DNA of 64,000 nucleotides, from NCBI GenBank assembly GCA_910591455.2, contig OU342819.1:3194501-3258500 (forward strand), read 5' to 3'. Both the position numbers and the translations under genes were made by a program. The notes under the pieces are model-generated. The model was not told where the DNA came from, made no database searches, and saw nothing but the letters and a program-made list of their open reading frames with translations. Origin of the DNA: Pholis gunnellus (taxonomy: Eukaryota; Chordata; Actinopteri; Perciformes; Pholidae). Positions within the stretch are counted from its first letter, which is position 1; the number at the start of each line of letters is the position of its first letter. This document shows, one piece after another, positions 51,627-63,691 of this stretch.

Positions 51627-51689
<63 letters not shown>
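51627..51689 (+). repeat. (TG)n microsatellite, 63 bp
   Basis: Perfect TG tract. Confidence 0.97.
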
Positions 51690-51865
51690 ATTGCAGTTCA
51701 ACCGGTCATCTCATTATAAATCATAAATAAAGTCTCTACGCTGATATGAAATATTTCATTAAATGTCATTATAGTTTACTATAGTTTCAAAGCTGGATAC
51801 AGAAAACAACAGGTTTGGGATTAACGATAAAAGGGCGGAATCTATTTATAGCTCCTTTTATACAG

Positions 51866-51934
<69 letters not shown>
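51866..51934 (+). repeat. (TG)n microsatellite, 69 bp
   Basis: Perfect TG tract, 177 bp after the previous one. Confidence 0.97.
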
Positions 51935-51935
<1 letters not shown>

Positions 51936-52602
51936 TCAGAAGTCCGCTATGGCCCATAAGCCCACGATGTCAGACAAAGAAACCGCAGCAGGTTGCAGAG
52001 AAGTTATAAAAGGATAGATATAACAGAAGGGGAAAAGAACATATTGCTATTGATGAGGCCCTCCGTGCGCCATATTTTTCACCTCTCCTTCAAATCTGCG
52101 CACCCCTCCACTCCCCCTCACTCCCCTCCCCTCCCCGCGACGGACGCACAAAACACACTATATTCTACAAGAAATAATTGCTTTTGTCTGGAAGGAGTTT
52201 GGATCGGGGCTCCTCTGCGCTCGACCCTGGTGCGGAGAGGGGGGCTCTGGAGGGACAACCGGTCGCTTCTTTATACGGCTCCTCCTCCTCTCGCGCCCTT
52301 TCTTTTTCGCTCCTCTCTCGCTCGTTTGGACACGCGGATGTCATCTGTCAATGGGGAGTGGGATTTTTTATGACGGGGGGGGGGGTTCCTTTGTGATGTG
52401 ACGTGTGTCTGTGCATACATGACATCAAAAGCTGCAGCGGGTAACGGACATGTTCCCGAACAGGACACAGGTTTGAGAAGAAGTACTGTAGTAGTTGCAG
52501 TGTATACTAGACATAACGGCATTAGTAGCACTAAGAGTAGGCCTACTATAGTTGGCGGGAGAAATAGAAACACGTTATATAAATGGTAGTAGTGGTGGTA
52601 GT
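51935..52602. other. Mixed region, no gene proved
   Basis: GC-rich stretch 52060-52360 with an open + frame of 126 codons rich in Arg, Ser and Leu. No splice site or recognised domain supports it. A 12-G run lies at 52375-52386. Confidence 0.45.
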
Positions 52603-52770
52603 AGTATTACTAAAAGAGGAATAGTAGTTGGAGTAGAGGCTGCAGCAATAGTGGTCACAGTGTTAGTACTATAAATACATATTAGTAGTAGTAGAAGCAG
52701 TAGAAATGTACACACATTATTAAAGTGGTATAGTATTACTAAAAGAGGAGTAGTAGTTGGAGTAGAGGCC
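52603..52770 (+). repeat. Near-identical 38-bp direct repeat in AGT-rich DNA
   Basis: agtattactaaaagagga at 52603 and 52732 begin two copies that continue with tagtagttggagtagagg; they differ at one base and lie 129 bp apart. AGT-triplet-rich DNA fills the gap. Confidence 0.85.
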
Positions 52771-52931
52771 ATGGATCAGGAAGCTCCTGATGACAGTTTA
52801 TATTTGACGTCTCCTTTCTCTTCCTGCATAGACATTAGCATGGCAAAGAGCCCGAGGCCTTTCCATATACGAGGGCCATAATTGATCGATAACTTATTAA
52901 CAGCTCAGTCCCACCTCAGAGTGTTATAGGT

Positions 52932-52964
<33 letters not shown>

Positions 52965-53143
52965 GTTCGCTCTATTTTCTTTTATTGACTGCGATATTTA
53001 GCCTATAGATTTTTCTATTTAAAAAAATCCATGTGAGCGATAATCTGGAGTGTAAATGCAGAGCGCAGATCGGGGCGGCGCGTCTGACAGCCGGGTGGAG
53101 CATGGAGAGGAGAGGACTGCTGGCCGGGAGGCAACCTTCCGTC

Positions 53144-53189
<46 letters not shown>

Positions 53190-53440
53190 TCCACTCACCA
53201 CGGCAACTACAACCTTTTCACCGACCCCTTAATAGGAAAAACAGTCAATTTAGATTCAGCTCAACTGACATTTTACGCACATTTTACGCACGCACGCACG
53301 CACGCACTCACGTAGCCTTCCCGAGCCCCAAAAATAATTACTAATTTAACACCCGTGGCTCTTGCAGGCTTTTGATTATTCACCTCTGTGATGGGGGGAG
53401 GAAAAAAGAAATAAATTAGTTGAGTGCTGCAGGTGACCTT
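52771..53440. other. Intergenic, no gene seen
   Basis: (TG)n 52934-52963, (AC)n 53146-53186 and an acgc repeat near 53285-53303. No exon found. Confidence 0.6.
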
Positions 53441-53660
53441 GCGTTAGCCAGACCCACGTAAATCTATATGAGAGGGAGAGATCCACCTGCTGAAATATAC
53501 ATCAAAGGTCCCCCCCTCCTCTTTGAATTCATGTCTGCACATTGTGAAGAGGCGATCGATTTTTTCGGAGGCCGGCGATGATGTGATTATTGGCTTCATT
53601 ATAATGAAGTAATCAGAGGTTCAATTGGCCGGATCCGTAGTAGTCAGAGAAAGGGCGCGA
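53441..53660. promoter_or_regulatory. Conserved-looking block upstream of the second gene
   Basis: Balanced composition with gcgatcgatttttt, gatgtgattattggcttcat and gaagtaatcagaggtt, typical of homeodomain and PBX-like sites. Lies about 0.5-1.9 kb before the likely transcribed region at 54-55.4 kb. Inferred from appearance only. Confidence 0.3.
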
Positions 53661-53899
53661 GACTCGGCTATGTGTGTGTGTGTATTTTTTAAACACTAGT
53701 AATTCAACATGGACTCTTGGAGAGTAAATCCCGTTTATGAAATATATTGTACATACATGTGTATCTTATATGTCAAACTTTAATACAGATCAGAAACTAT
53801 AAAATGCGCTGAAATAAAATGGACAGAGAAAGTGGGGCCGTGTGTATGTTCTGCGAATATATGTGCATATGTGTCGGGGTGAGGGGGTAGGGGAAGATG

Positions 53900-54359
53900 G
53901 GATGGGGGGATGGGGGGGGGGGGGGGGGGGGGGGTGAGCGAGCGGGGGAAAAAAAAAAAAAAAAAGTGGGGGGCTGGGTATCTCTGTCTGTCTCCCCGGA
54001 CGCAGCGCTTCGCCGTGCCAGAGTGCGTTCAGGCTGCGCGGCGAAGGACCGAAAACCACCGGGGTTCCCACAATAAACGAAGGGAACGCGGATAGACACA
54101 CGCGTAGGATACACACAGAAGACGGTTGGAGAGAGAGAGAGAAAGAGAGAGAGACACGGAGCAGAGCCAAAGAAAAGACACTACAGCGTAAAAAGAAAGA
54201 AAAAAGGGGATATCATCTCGCCCCCCCCCCCTCTCCCTCCTCTTTTTTCCCTGCTTCATTGGAGGAGGAAAGCAGACGACAGGTGTACTTATTGATATGG
54301 ATTTATTCATTTATTTATCTATCGATTTGTTGCTGTAATTAGTGACCCGCGGTATAGAG

Positions 54360-54404
<45 letters not shown>

Positions 54405-55370
54405 GAAACAGCGAGGGGAGGAGAGGGAGGAGCGAAAGTCAGACAGGAGGTGCCCGCGTAGCCTTACTTTATGATTTGATTATTCCATCTTTTTTACCGA
54501 ATAATCGCTTCGCGTTTTCTTATCGTCTCGCTTTGTGTGCGTGTATTCTCCAACAAACCAGCCAGCTACTAAACCAAATCTTTACGAGAACCAAAAATTA
54601 AAGAAGCAACTCTACCCGGACAGTCCCCCCCCCCCCCCACCCCCCACCCTTCCTCGTTTCTCTGTACCGGAGGATTCACCGGTTGGACAGTGTGTTTTTG
54701 TTTGAGACTTTTCATGCCAGTGCCGGGGAGGAGGAACCCATCTTTTTTTTTTGCGCAACCCCAAAACCAAAGCAGACCCGGGCCGAGGAGGAGAGACGGA
54801 AACGGAGAGCCGCCGCGGTCTTTACGCACAACTGTCTGGACACAATACATGGAGTCCAGCTGTGTCTGCGCTACACGTTCAATGGAGAGCGGCTAAGATG
54901 GGAAGCACCGACTGCGCTACATTCACGTGGGTGCGATGAGAACGGGTGTCAGCCATCTACATCTCCCACCCAAAGCTTATAGCTGCGCGCCCCGCACCTC
55001 TCCGTGTGTACGTACGTGCGTGCGTGTATTTGTGTGTGTGTGTGTCGGACTAGTTGACTCCAAAAAGACGCAAGTAAAGGGGAGACTGTGATATCCGTCT
55101 GGAATCCCGGAGCCGCACAAATGTATAACAACAACAACATTGAGATGTGAATCCGCTGAGACACGGACTCGATCCACGGAAGGAAAAAGCCAAATTGTTT
55201 TTTTGTAAACCATCCAAACGTCTTTTACAACCGGCTGTCCACAAACCTGGAAAGCATACGAAGAACTGGCCAAAGATCGACGGAACGCACGACGGATGAG
55301 AAAATAAGAAAAGTGAGAGTAGAATAACAAAAAAACAAACTAACCCCGACCCCCAGGTCGACAGGGGACC
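53900..55370 (+). promoter_or_regulatory. Likely promoter and long 5' UTR of the gene starting at 55371
   Basis: Purine-rich: about 27 G (53909-53935), about 17 A (53949-53965), (GA)n 54357-54402, C run 54626-54639, with CpG-rich stretches around 53990-54110 and 54770-54990. Several upstream ATGs open short frames. Just before the ATG, cccccaggtcgacaggggacc could be plain UTR or an acceptor. The exact transcription start cannot be placed; no clear TATA box. Confidence 0.45.
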
Positions 55371-55470
55371 ATGTTTGTCCCCCTGCCGGTCCCCTTCGTC
55401 TTTCAGAGAACAGCGTCCGACTTCAGCGCCTGGAGACTCAAGTCCTCGCTGGCTCCGCGGTCCAGCCCCG
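55371..55470 (+). CDS. First coding exon of an unrecognised gene
   Basis: ATG with a good context (gggaccATGt) opens MFVPLPVPFVFQRTASDFSA then WRLKSSLAPRSSP and ends after the first base of a codon at the donor gtaaga (55471). 33 codons, many with G or C in third position. No domain or signal peptide is clear; the start is moderately hydrophobic. Continues beyond the window. In mammals ATP1A3 lies near GRIK5 and POU2F2, but the sequence does not let me assign either. Confidence 0.5.
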
Positions 55471-58400
55471 GTAAGAGACTCTTTTTCCTACTGGGCCCTT
55501 TCTAATCTCCACTGGTCACCCACACACAGAATAAATCCCGTTTTTTAATCTTAAACTTAATCACTTTTTATTTCTAACCCGGTACATTTAATTACACACA
55601 ACATCCCAATCGTATCTGTCTTATCTGAAATGTAATAAAGGGCCAATAAACTTGGATAAATCTCATGATTCCATTGATATTTTTTATCCTCTATATTTTA
55701 CAACATACAACTCACATTAAGCATTCTTTTCCATTTATATTTTCAAGTCACTTTTTACAGCTGAAAGATATGCACCCCAAAACATAATGTCTTACAAAAA
55801 TGCTTCAGATGTTATTTCTTTAAGAAAGAAAGAATCTGCTAAACTGTTTAAATTGATTTGTTTGAAATTCTAATCAACTTCTCCCCAAAATCACTAATGC
55901 TCTTCTTGTGATTTGTCTTATTCTGCTTTGCTCCAAATTACACAAACACGTGAAAAGGTGCATCCTAAATTCAATTTTCTTAAGAAGAATCCAAAGACTA
56001 AATATTTCAGCCCCAAAAGCCTGTTTCTGTTGCCATCTTTCCTGTTGTATCTCCTCAGAGAGAAATGAACTGCATTCATCATTAACAAGGCAGAGAGTTT
56101 AATTGAGATACTTACTTTAATCCAAAATGTGAAACGCGCAAAATTGGATGCATGAATATTCGGCTCATTAGCATCCATCACACAGAGAGGCACCCTCGGC
56201 TTCTCCTCTTTCATTTGTGGCAATCCATCCATCTCGACCTTCATTCCATCTGCCTCCTCTCCTCTCCTCTCCTCTCCTCTCCTCTCCTCTCCTCTCCTCT
56301 CCTCTCCTCTCCTCTCCTCTCCTTCAGTCCTCCTCGGCCAGGTTGGGCTGGAATATTCACGGTCACCTATCGATTACTAGGTATTGATCTCCGACAGGGG
56401 GCCGCGCTGAGAAAACAGGAGTACAGTCAAAGTTGGCCGAGGGAGAAAGTTTGTCTTTACTGGAGATGAAGTGATTGAAATTCAAATTTCTGTCAAAATA
56501 AAGTTAACATATTTATCACAAAAAAAACAAACCTTAACTTTAATGATGATGGTGAAACTAATATTCCTATAATTGGCCCATCACTGCGGGGACTCGCAGC
56601 GAGTTTGTCAATCAATAGTTGGTTATAAGGAGCGTATCGTGCCTCTATGCTGGGCCTTAATACCCTGTGATCACTCTATTGCTTTAGTGACTTGCAGTCT
56701 GGTCAATAAAGGGCAGCAGTGCTCTTTATGTATTTTTACTTCCATCTCACTATAATGTTCCTGTAATATTCCTAAAGGGCTGTGTCTGTGATATTATTAT
56801 TATTATTATAGCCATAATAGAAGGGACAGCAATGTGTTTATACAACAACAAAAAGAACTATAGCACCAGATGGACACAAAAAGAAAATGTATTCTTCTGT
56901 CAGTATATTAGCTTTCCTTTTCACTGATGTGGTTTTTTCTTTCCACCTGTGGGACTTCTAACACTTGGCAGAGTGACCTGTTTCAACACAGACCGTATGC
57001 GTGTGCTGAAGTGTGTCTGCATGTTTAGAGGCTATCACCTTAAGTAGGTGTCAGGAGGAGAAAACCAGTCCAGGCTTTAATGAGAGCTGCTCCTGGAGGC
57101 TCTGGCACAGTGGTGGTGGTGGGGGGGGGGGGCAATATCTATGTCGGCCCTTAAAGAAATGGAAGCGAAAGACACAACGAGTGAAGGAGAAGTAGAGGTG
57201 GAGGCTAGGGGGGAACGGCGGAATGAGCGAGTGCATACATGAATAATAAATGATGAATGAGAAGGTTGAAAGTGTCGGTTAGCGAATTAACAGCTGCAAG
57301 AACCAGCGAGTTAATGAAAGCGAGTGAAAGAATGAATAAACAGATGAGAATCCATCGTTTGAACGAACACGCGGAGCAAGTGAATAACAAACAAGTGGAA
57401 AACACGAGCTAGCAAGTTGTCTTCTCTCGAGCGTCTTTCCTCCAGTTTTTAAAAGTGCGGGATGCTTTTAAAAACAATATTGAAACATTGTTGGTGTGAT
57501 AAAGCAGCGACAATACACACGAGAGAAATAAAACCCAGTAGGAGATCAAAGGCCGACACTCATCCCCTCATCTCCTCGTCCGTTTTGTCTTCCTTCTACT
57601 TTTTCTCCGACTTTCATCCTTGATCTGTGGAGAAAAAGAAAGTCACAATCCTCCTGTTTCTCATTCTCTCTCTCTCTCCTTTCTGTGAAGTATTCACTTG
57701 ACTTGAAAGCCTTTTCAGTAAAATGCAAACCCTCTCTCTCTCTCTCTCTCTCGTTCCCCATGGTCAGGGGAGGATGTTGAATTGGATTTGCCTGGTGTGA
57801 TTTGGCCGGGGCCCCATAAGCCACTTTAGCTAAGTCTGTTACCCACAATTCTCTGTCTCCCTCTCTGATCTGCGCCTTTGACCAAGGTGTGCATCTGTAC
57901 GATTGCCTGCACCTGTAAGCGGCGCGTGTGTGTGCGCGCGCACATATCCGGGTGTGTTTGCATCAGTGTGTGAGCAAAGACGACGGTGTCACAAGTGTAA
58001 GATGAGGTGAGTGAGGTTCAGTGGAGGAAGAGGAGGAGGAGAGAGAGGTCCTAAACAGCAGACGCTAGCAGACAGTGGTTCTACAGTGGGTCTAAAGTGA
58101 GGGCTTATGGGGGTTTTGTCAGCTCGACTCTTTAACACCACGCCGTGGAGACTGCTGGCCTCAGCTCAGCCGGGCCTCGGACCCGCCGCCGCGGTGAAAC
58201 AGTCACCGGATCGCATTTGTTATCAGAGGGAGAAGATGTTTTATCTTTTCACTTAATCGCCCAGTAATATATATTAAGTTGTTTACTGTCACCTGAGTCG
58301 ATGGGCTGGGTTGCTTTATTAGCTATACCGTTAAAGGAAACCCATCAGTCTACATTGTGCTTTAGAAGCTCCCTCTACCAGTGGAAATATTACAACTGTG

Positions 58401-59596
58401 TGTGGATCTGTACCAGTGGAAAAGTTTAGCTGAATATCTGCGAGTACTGGAATATAAAAAGGCATTTTAATTGTTTTAAATATTGACACCGTTATTAAAC
58501 CAGCTGACTGTGCTGCTACAGGACTGCAGATATTATTACAGTCAGTGGACCCTTTAACTCCTTACGTATGCAGAAAAAAACCCACCGGGTTAAGAGCTTA
58601 TTTATTTATTTTTTGACTTTACGTTTTTGCCGTTTGGCGTTGCGGTTGAGTAAAAATATCACACCGCCTGAAACCGAAGTCCTTGCATTGATTTTTAAGA
58701 CCAGTAGTAATAGAACACATTTGTTGCTGTGTTTCTGTTGTTTTTTGATTCTTTCACTTTTGAAGTCATGTTTAAAATTCACGAATGGCATCTCATCCAT
58801 GTCGACGGTAAACAAGCTGGAATTAAAGAAACGAGACCGGAGGGGAGGCACTAAAGCGCTGCTGCTCATTAATACACCTGTGCTGGCCAACTATACTACA
58901 GATGAAGAGCGGAGACCGACGCTCCTCCGTTCATCTTCAGCATCCGATCCTTGTCTCTCTGTCTTTTCCTTTGTGTGGCTCAGAGATGTCACCGGACGGT
59001 CTAGCTCTGCTGTGTGGAACCTGTGGCTGCTCTGCACCACAACAAAGGAAATCTAAATGCTCTTTTTTTATTTGATGTACACTGCTGTAAAATCCTCCAG
59101 GGCCACCGTGGCCCACATAAAACTGAGAGCTGTCAAATTCACAGAGGAAGGCCCGTGTCTGGATTGAGGTGTGTGTGTGTGGGGGTATTTATGCCGCTAC
59201 TCCGAGAGGCCTCTTACTCGAGCTGTAGTTCTTCAGCACTGTGTTGGTTTTTACTCTCTTTGGTCCGACCTGCTCTGTTCTACTGTCTGCTTTTCTGGTT
59301 AGTTTACTCTTTACACAGTCAAAGCAAAGTGATGAAAAGTCACGGAAGAACACAGAGAGCCTTGTGACAAATATATTTATGCAGGTGGTATGAAAAACAC
59401 CACACAGAAGAACAAGCCAAACAAACAAAAAGCAACAATCTCGTGACTGTTAAATCCAAATGAGCACAGCGACAGATACTGGAACAATAAGGCGATGTGG
59501 CAACAGTGCGTCCGCTGCTCTACTCCATCCTATTCTATTGTTTAATAACCGAGCAGAGGAACTTTTATTGCAGAGTTCAAAGCCCAGCCTCCTGCC

Positions 59597-59637
<41 letters not shown>

Positions 59638-60394
59638 ACACAAAGTGCTCCGTGCTGCTCGATAACTACCTCTTCTCCCACCCAGTATCTTCACCTTGCG
59701 GTGCCCAGGAGGAAGTTGTGTTGTCTGGGCCACACCAAACTAGGCCTGAGCAAAGGCCCCAGTGCCTAGATTTATTGGCTGTGTGTGTGTGTGTGTCTGT
59801 GTGTGTCCGTCCATGTGTTTGCGTATGAGCCTGCATGCAAGGGTGTGTACCCGGATTTATTTGTGTTTTGTGCGAGGAATCGGCTGAGGTTGGAACGTCA
59901 TTTTATTTCCATGCGTCTGTGCACGTGTGGATTGCATACATACATTATCGGCGCGTGTGCATGATCATGTGTTGGAAAGCATGTGTGCAAGAGATGTGCA
60001 TAAGCAGGAATTTGTGCCGGGTCTGTGTATAGTTGTGCATCTGCTGCAAAGTGCAGATGTTTTGGTTTGGGAAGAACAAAAATCCATATGCATTTATGGT
60101 CATTTGAGTGCGTGCGTGCACGCTGCAGGCACAGGTGGACGATAATTGCGCGTTGAGGTCAGTTATGGATCTGTCCGGTATGTGCGGTTCATCTGGAAAA
60201 CCGCAAGCTCATGGCTGCCCATTGTGTGAGTGGTTTTAACCTTCCACCGCTATTGATTAGCCAGCATTGACTATTCTCCCGCCACTCCATTTATGTGCGT
60301 GTGTGTGTGTGGGTGTGGGGGTGGACCCGGTGCGCTAGATGACAGGAACGATCGCCGCGAATGTGTAGGAATGCGAGAAAAGTGAGGACACCTG

Positions 60395-60427
<33 letters not shown>

Positions 60428-62389
60428 ACGAGTGTATGGATCAGATTTGAAAAGGGGCCGCGTCGTCGGTGACTCCCGGTGCTAACGTGATTGCGAATGA
60501 CAAAGCGTCCAGGCGGGTTTGTTAGCTCCATAATGGGGAATCAATAGACACAACACAGATGTCAATACAACATGCTTTATTGTGTTAAGCTGCCTCGCCC
60601 CCACCCAGGGCTCTGCACACACACCCACGCACACACACACATACAAACTGAGGATGTATCTGTTCTGTAGTTGCTGTTTGAAATACATGCATGCAGATAT
60701 TAAAGTGTTTACACACACACACACACAAAGAAATGTGCACACAGATTGGCTCCGCTGACAAACCAGTTCTCACACGGCGCTACCCTCACACACACACTCA
60801 CACACACACACACTCACACAAACACACACATGCACACCTGTTTCACTTTCACACATGTTCGTACAGTAAGTACTTTAAAGTGGGAACGTTTTGAGTATCG
60901 TCATGCTTTATCTGTTTGTGGTTTTTTTAAACACTTTCGTCTTGACAATATTCACTCTGGTGTTTCTACACTGCGTTTCCCAGAGTTCACACTTCCCAGA
61001 GAAAGTTTGAGCTTGCTGCACATTTATTGAATTTATTGAGTTTAGTGAATTTTTCCAGATCATTATGTTCCGTTTATTCAGAATAAACCGGAGGCATTGA
61101 ACTCGTTACTTCCTGTGCACCAGCAGATGTGTCCCGCAAAAATAAAACCCCACACGCACCACGTGACTGAAGGCAAATGTAAGTAGCTTCATACCAAGTT
61201 ACTGTGTATTTGATCTATCTCTTTACACACACACTCTCTGTACATTACCCTCTCACACACCCACACACACACACTGTGATTGCAGCAGGGAACACACACA
61301 CACACATGCGGAACCTTTTGTCTTTGCTACACATAGATGATAAAAGTAATTTCACACCACGGACACTACCTGCTGTGCGGATATGAAATAAAACATACCA
61401 CCCCCCCCCCAACCATAACCAGAAATGGTCACCTGAACTCTGCTTCCCCTCGGCTGCTGTCCGTATGTCGATCCACCCAACCAGCTCAAACTGTCATTGT
61501 TACCGTGGAAACATTCATAGGCCATTAGACACACACATATAGGAGGAAAAGGAATCTAAGTAAACACTGTCCTCCTCCACACACACACATGCACACACAC
61601 ACACACACACACACACGTGTGCACCTTCCATTGGAGAGTCATCTTTGCCTTTTGCTCTTGATGGTCACAAAGACCATTATGGGCTAAATTGGCTGTACTC
61701 AGGCTATATTTGACTTCCCCGTGTGTCTCGCTCTCTTTGGGTTTGTAATCGCCAATCGTAATGTGTGTGTGTTAGTGTGTGTTTGTGGCTATTTGTGAGT
61801 ATGTTTCTGGTATTTCCGTGTGTGTAAACATGTGTACCAGTGTACTTATGAGTACTTATTTCTGGCGCGTGTGTGTGTGTAAATCCGCGTTTCCCTGATG
61901 GCTCATCTTAGTACTGTGTGTGTGTGTGTGTGTGTGTGTATAGGCCAGTGTCCATTTTACACCCCTACTAAATAATGAATCCTGGGCACAGCAGGGGAGC
62001 TTTTTGGTTTAACACCGATGCACGCCCGTAATCGAATGCACTCAGTGCGCTCCCCCTTTTGTCCGACACGCTGCCCGTCGATAGGCCCTCTCCTCTGCGC
62101 ACATGAACGCCATAAAGAAGCTCGTGCCTATTCATTCGTCTCATAGCTGGCATTCCTTCTCTTCGCGCTCCTCTTCATACCTCCCTCCATCCTTATGATT
62201 CCCCACCTTGGCCCCGGCGTGCCACCGGTTGGAAAGAAAAGAGGACACAGGGGTGAGGGCGAGGGAGACGGACCTGAAGGCTGTTCAACTGATTGGCGGA
62301 TGGTCTTGAGGTCAGGGCTGCTGCTCGCCTTCTAATTAAGCAGAATGATTAGATTTCACACTGTAGACAAAGTCAGAGGTGTATGGTGG
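55471..62389 (+). other. Presumed first intron of the gene starting at 55371
   Basis: No further exon recognised. Holds the TCTCC array (56254-56322), a block with gtattgatct at 56381, a G run near 57119-57132, (CT)n 57730-57751, (AC)n 59606-59642, (TG)n 60399-60425, CA-rich 60787-60829 and 61578-61617, and a block with tattgattag at 60251. The frame at 58568-59056 has no splice or domain support. Confidence 0.5.
56254..56322 (+). repeat. (CTCCT)n pentanucleotide array, about 14 units
   Basis: Nearly perfect five-base period over 69 bp; one strand entirely pyrimidine. Confidence 0.95.
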
Positions 62390-63691
62390 GGTGCAACGGA
62401 TCACAAAACTCACGGTTTGGGATCGTATCAGGGTTTTGAGTCACCGATCGGATAGGGAGAAAAAAAGGGAGCAAATTTAGAAATTCCTCGATCAGGTTTT
62501 TTATTGCCGCCAATGCCGATTGTTGATCGTCAATGAGTCAAATCGGCTTATACAGATTATTTCATTTGTTGTTTCAAAATCAGATCCTTTTTCTTTGTTA
62601 TAGTCAACATTACTTGCATAAAAACACACAATTCATATGATTAGGAAATAAAAGATGGTAGTTTTAATGATGTATTATATGAACTAGTGTTCGGAAGTTA
62701 TACAGATCATTGTTCATCTCTATTATCTATTTATGTTAAATTGAAAACATCTTCAAACATCTGGGGTTTTTTCAAGTTTCTAACCAAAAACTACATTTTA
62801 CAAGATAACATTGAACACATCATGATAGCTTTATAATTTACCTTCGCCCAATACTCATTTTTATTGAATAGTGTATGAACGCATCATGATGTAATTCAAT
62901 GCAATCTCAGTGCGTTAGCCGTTAGCACCGGTGCTGCTCTCCTCCCGTTGATTTCAACACCAATTTGTGTTCACAATGTAGTATCATCAGAAAATAGAAA
63001 ACAATAAAGCCGATCTCCTGGTCTACAAGGCTCCATCCATCCCAAAAATCATTTCAACCACTCTGAAGTCAGTAAACCATCAAAGATTCTAAATGTTATC
63101 CTTTTACTTTCTTATACTCATCTATAGTTTTTTCTTCATAGAAACACACAATTCAAATGATAGGGAAATAGAAGATTGTACTTTCATTGATTCAAACAAA
63201 TCTTGTCATTAGTAGTTTTAATGATGTATTATAATCTGCTTAGAGCTAGTGTAAACGGCTCATAATTCATCTCTAATATCTATTTATGTTGCTCTGAAAA
63301 TGTCTCCTTCAAACAACTGGATTCATTGAAGTTTCTCACTAACACTACATTTGACAGATTACATTTGAACACATCATGATAACGTTATAATTTACCTTCG
63401 CCCAGTACTTATTTTCACTGAACAGAGCCTGAATGCATCATAATGTGACTGAACGGAACCTTTGTTCGTTAGCCGTTAGCGATGCTGCTAACGTTACTAG
63501 CTCTCCTTCTATTAATTTAAACAGAGATTGGTTGTTAATGTAACATTATCAGAGATAAATGATGTCCTATTCACATATTTTACTGAATATTGTCGGATAA
63601 CGATCGTCAGTAAAACTTTATTTACACTGTGATGGTGAACGTTAAACTGTAAGGGGGGGATCTGTACGGATTGACAGTGGTCCGTTACACA
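62390..63691 (-). repeat. Dispersed repeat A, copy 2, with internal tandem duplication
   Basis: Ends are inverted: ggtgcaacggatcac at the left, gtggtccgttacac at the right. The inside shows two diverged units about 520-555 bp apart (about 62600-62985 and 63125-63560), sharing blocks such as atttaccttcgccca, gaacacatcatgata and cgttagccgttagc. Matches 8917-9650 in reverse orientation. No coding capacity; probably a non-autonomous DNA transposon. Confidence 0.7.

Noticed and set aside
52060..52373. Open + frame of about 100 residues in a GC-rich stretch
   Set aside because: Arg/Ser/Leu-rich with no splice borders or recognisable domain; GC-rich DNA easily stays open by chance.
58568..59056. 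162-codon open + frame in the presumed first intron of the second gene
   Set aside because: AT-rich codon use, no splice borders and no domain.
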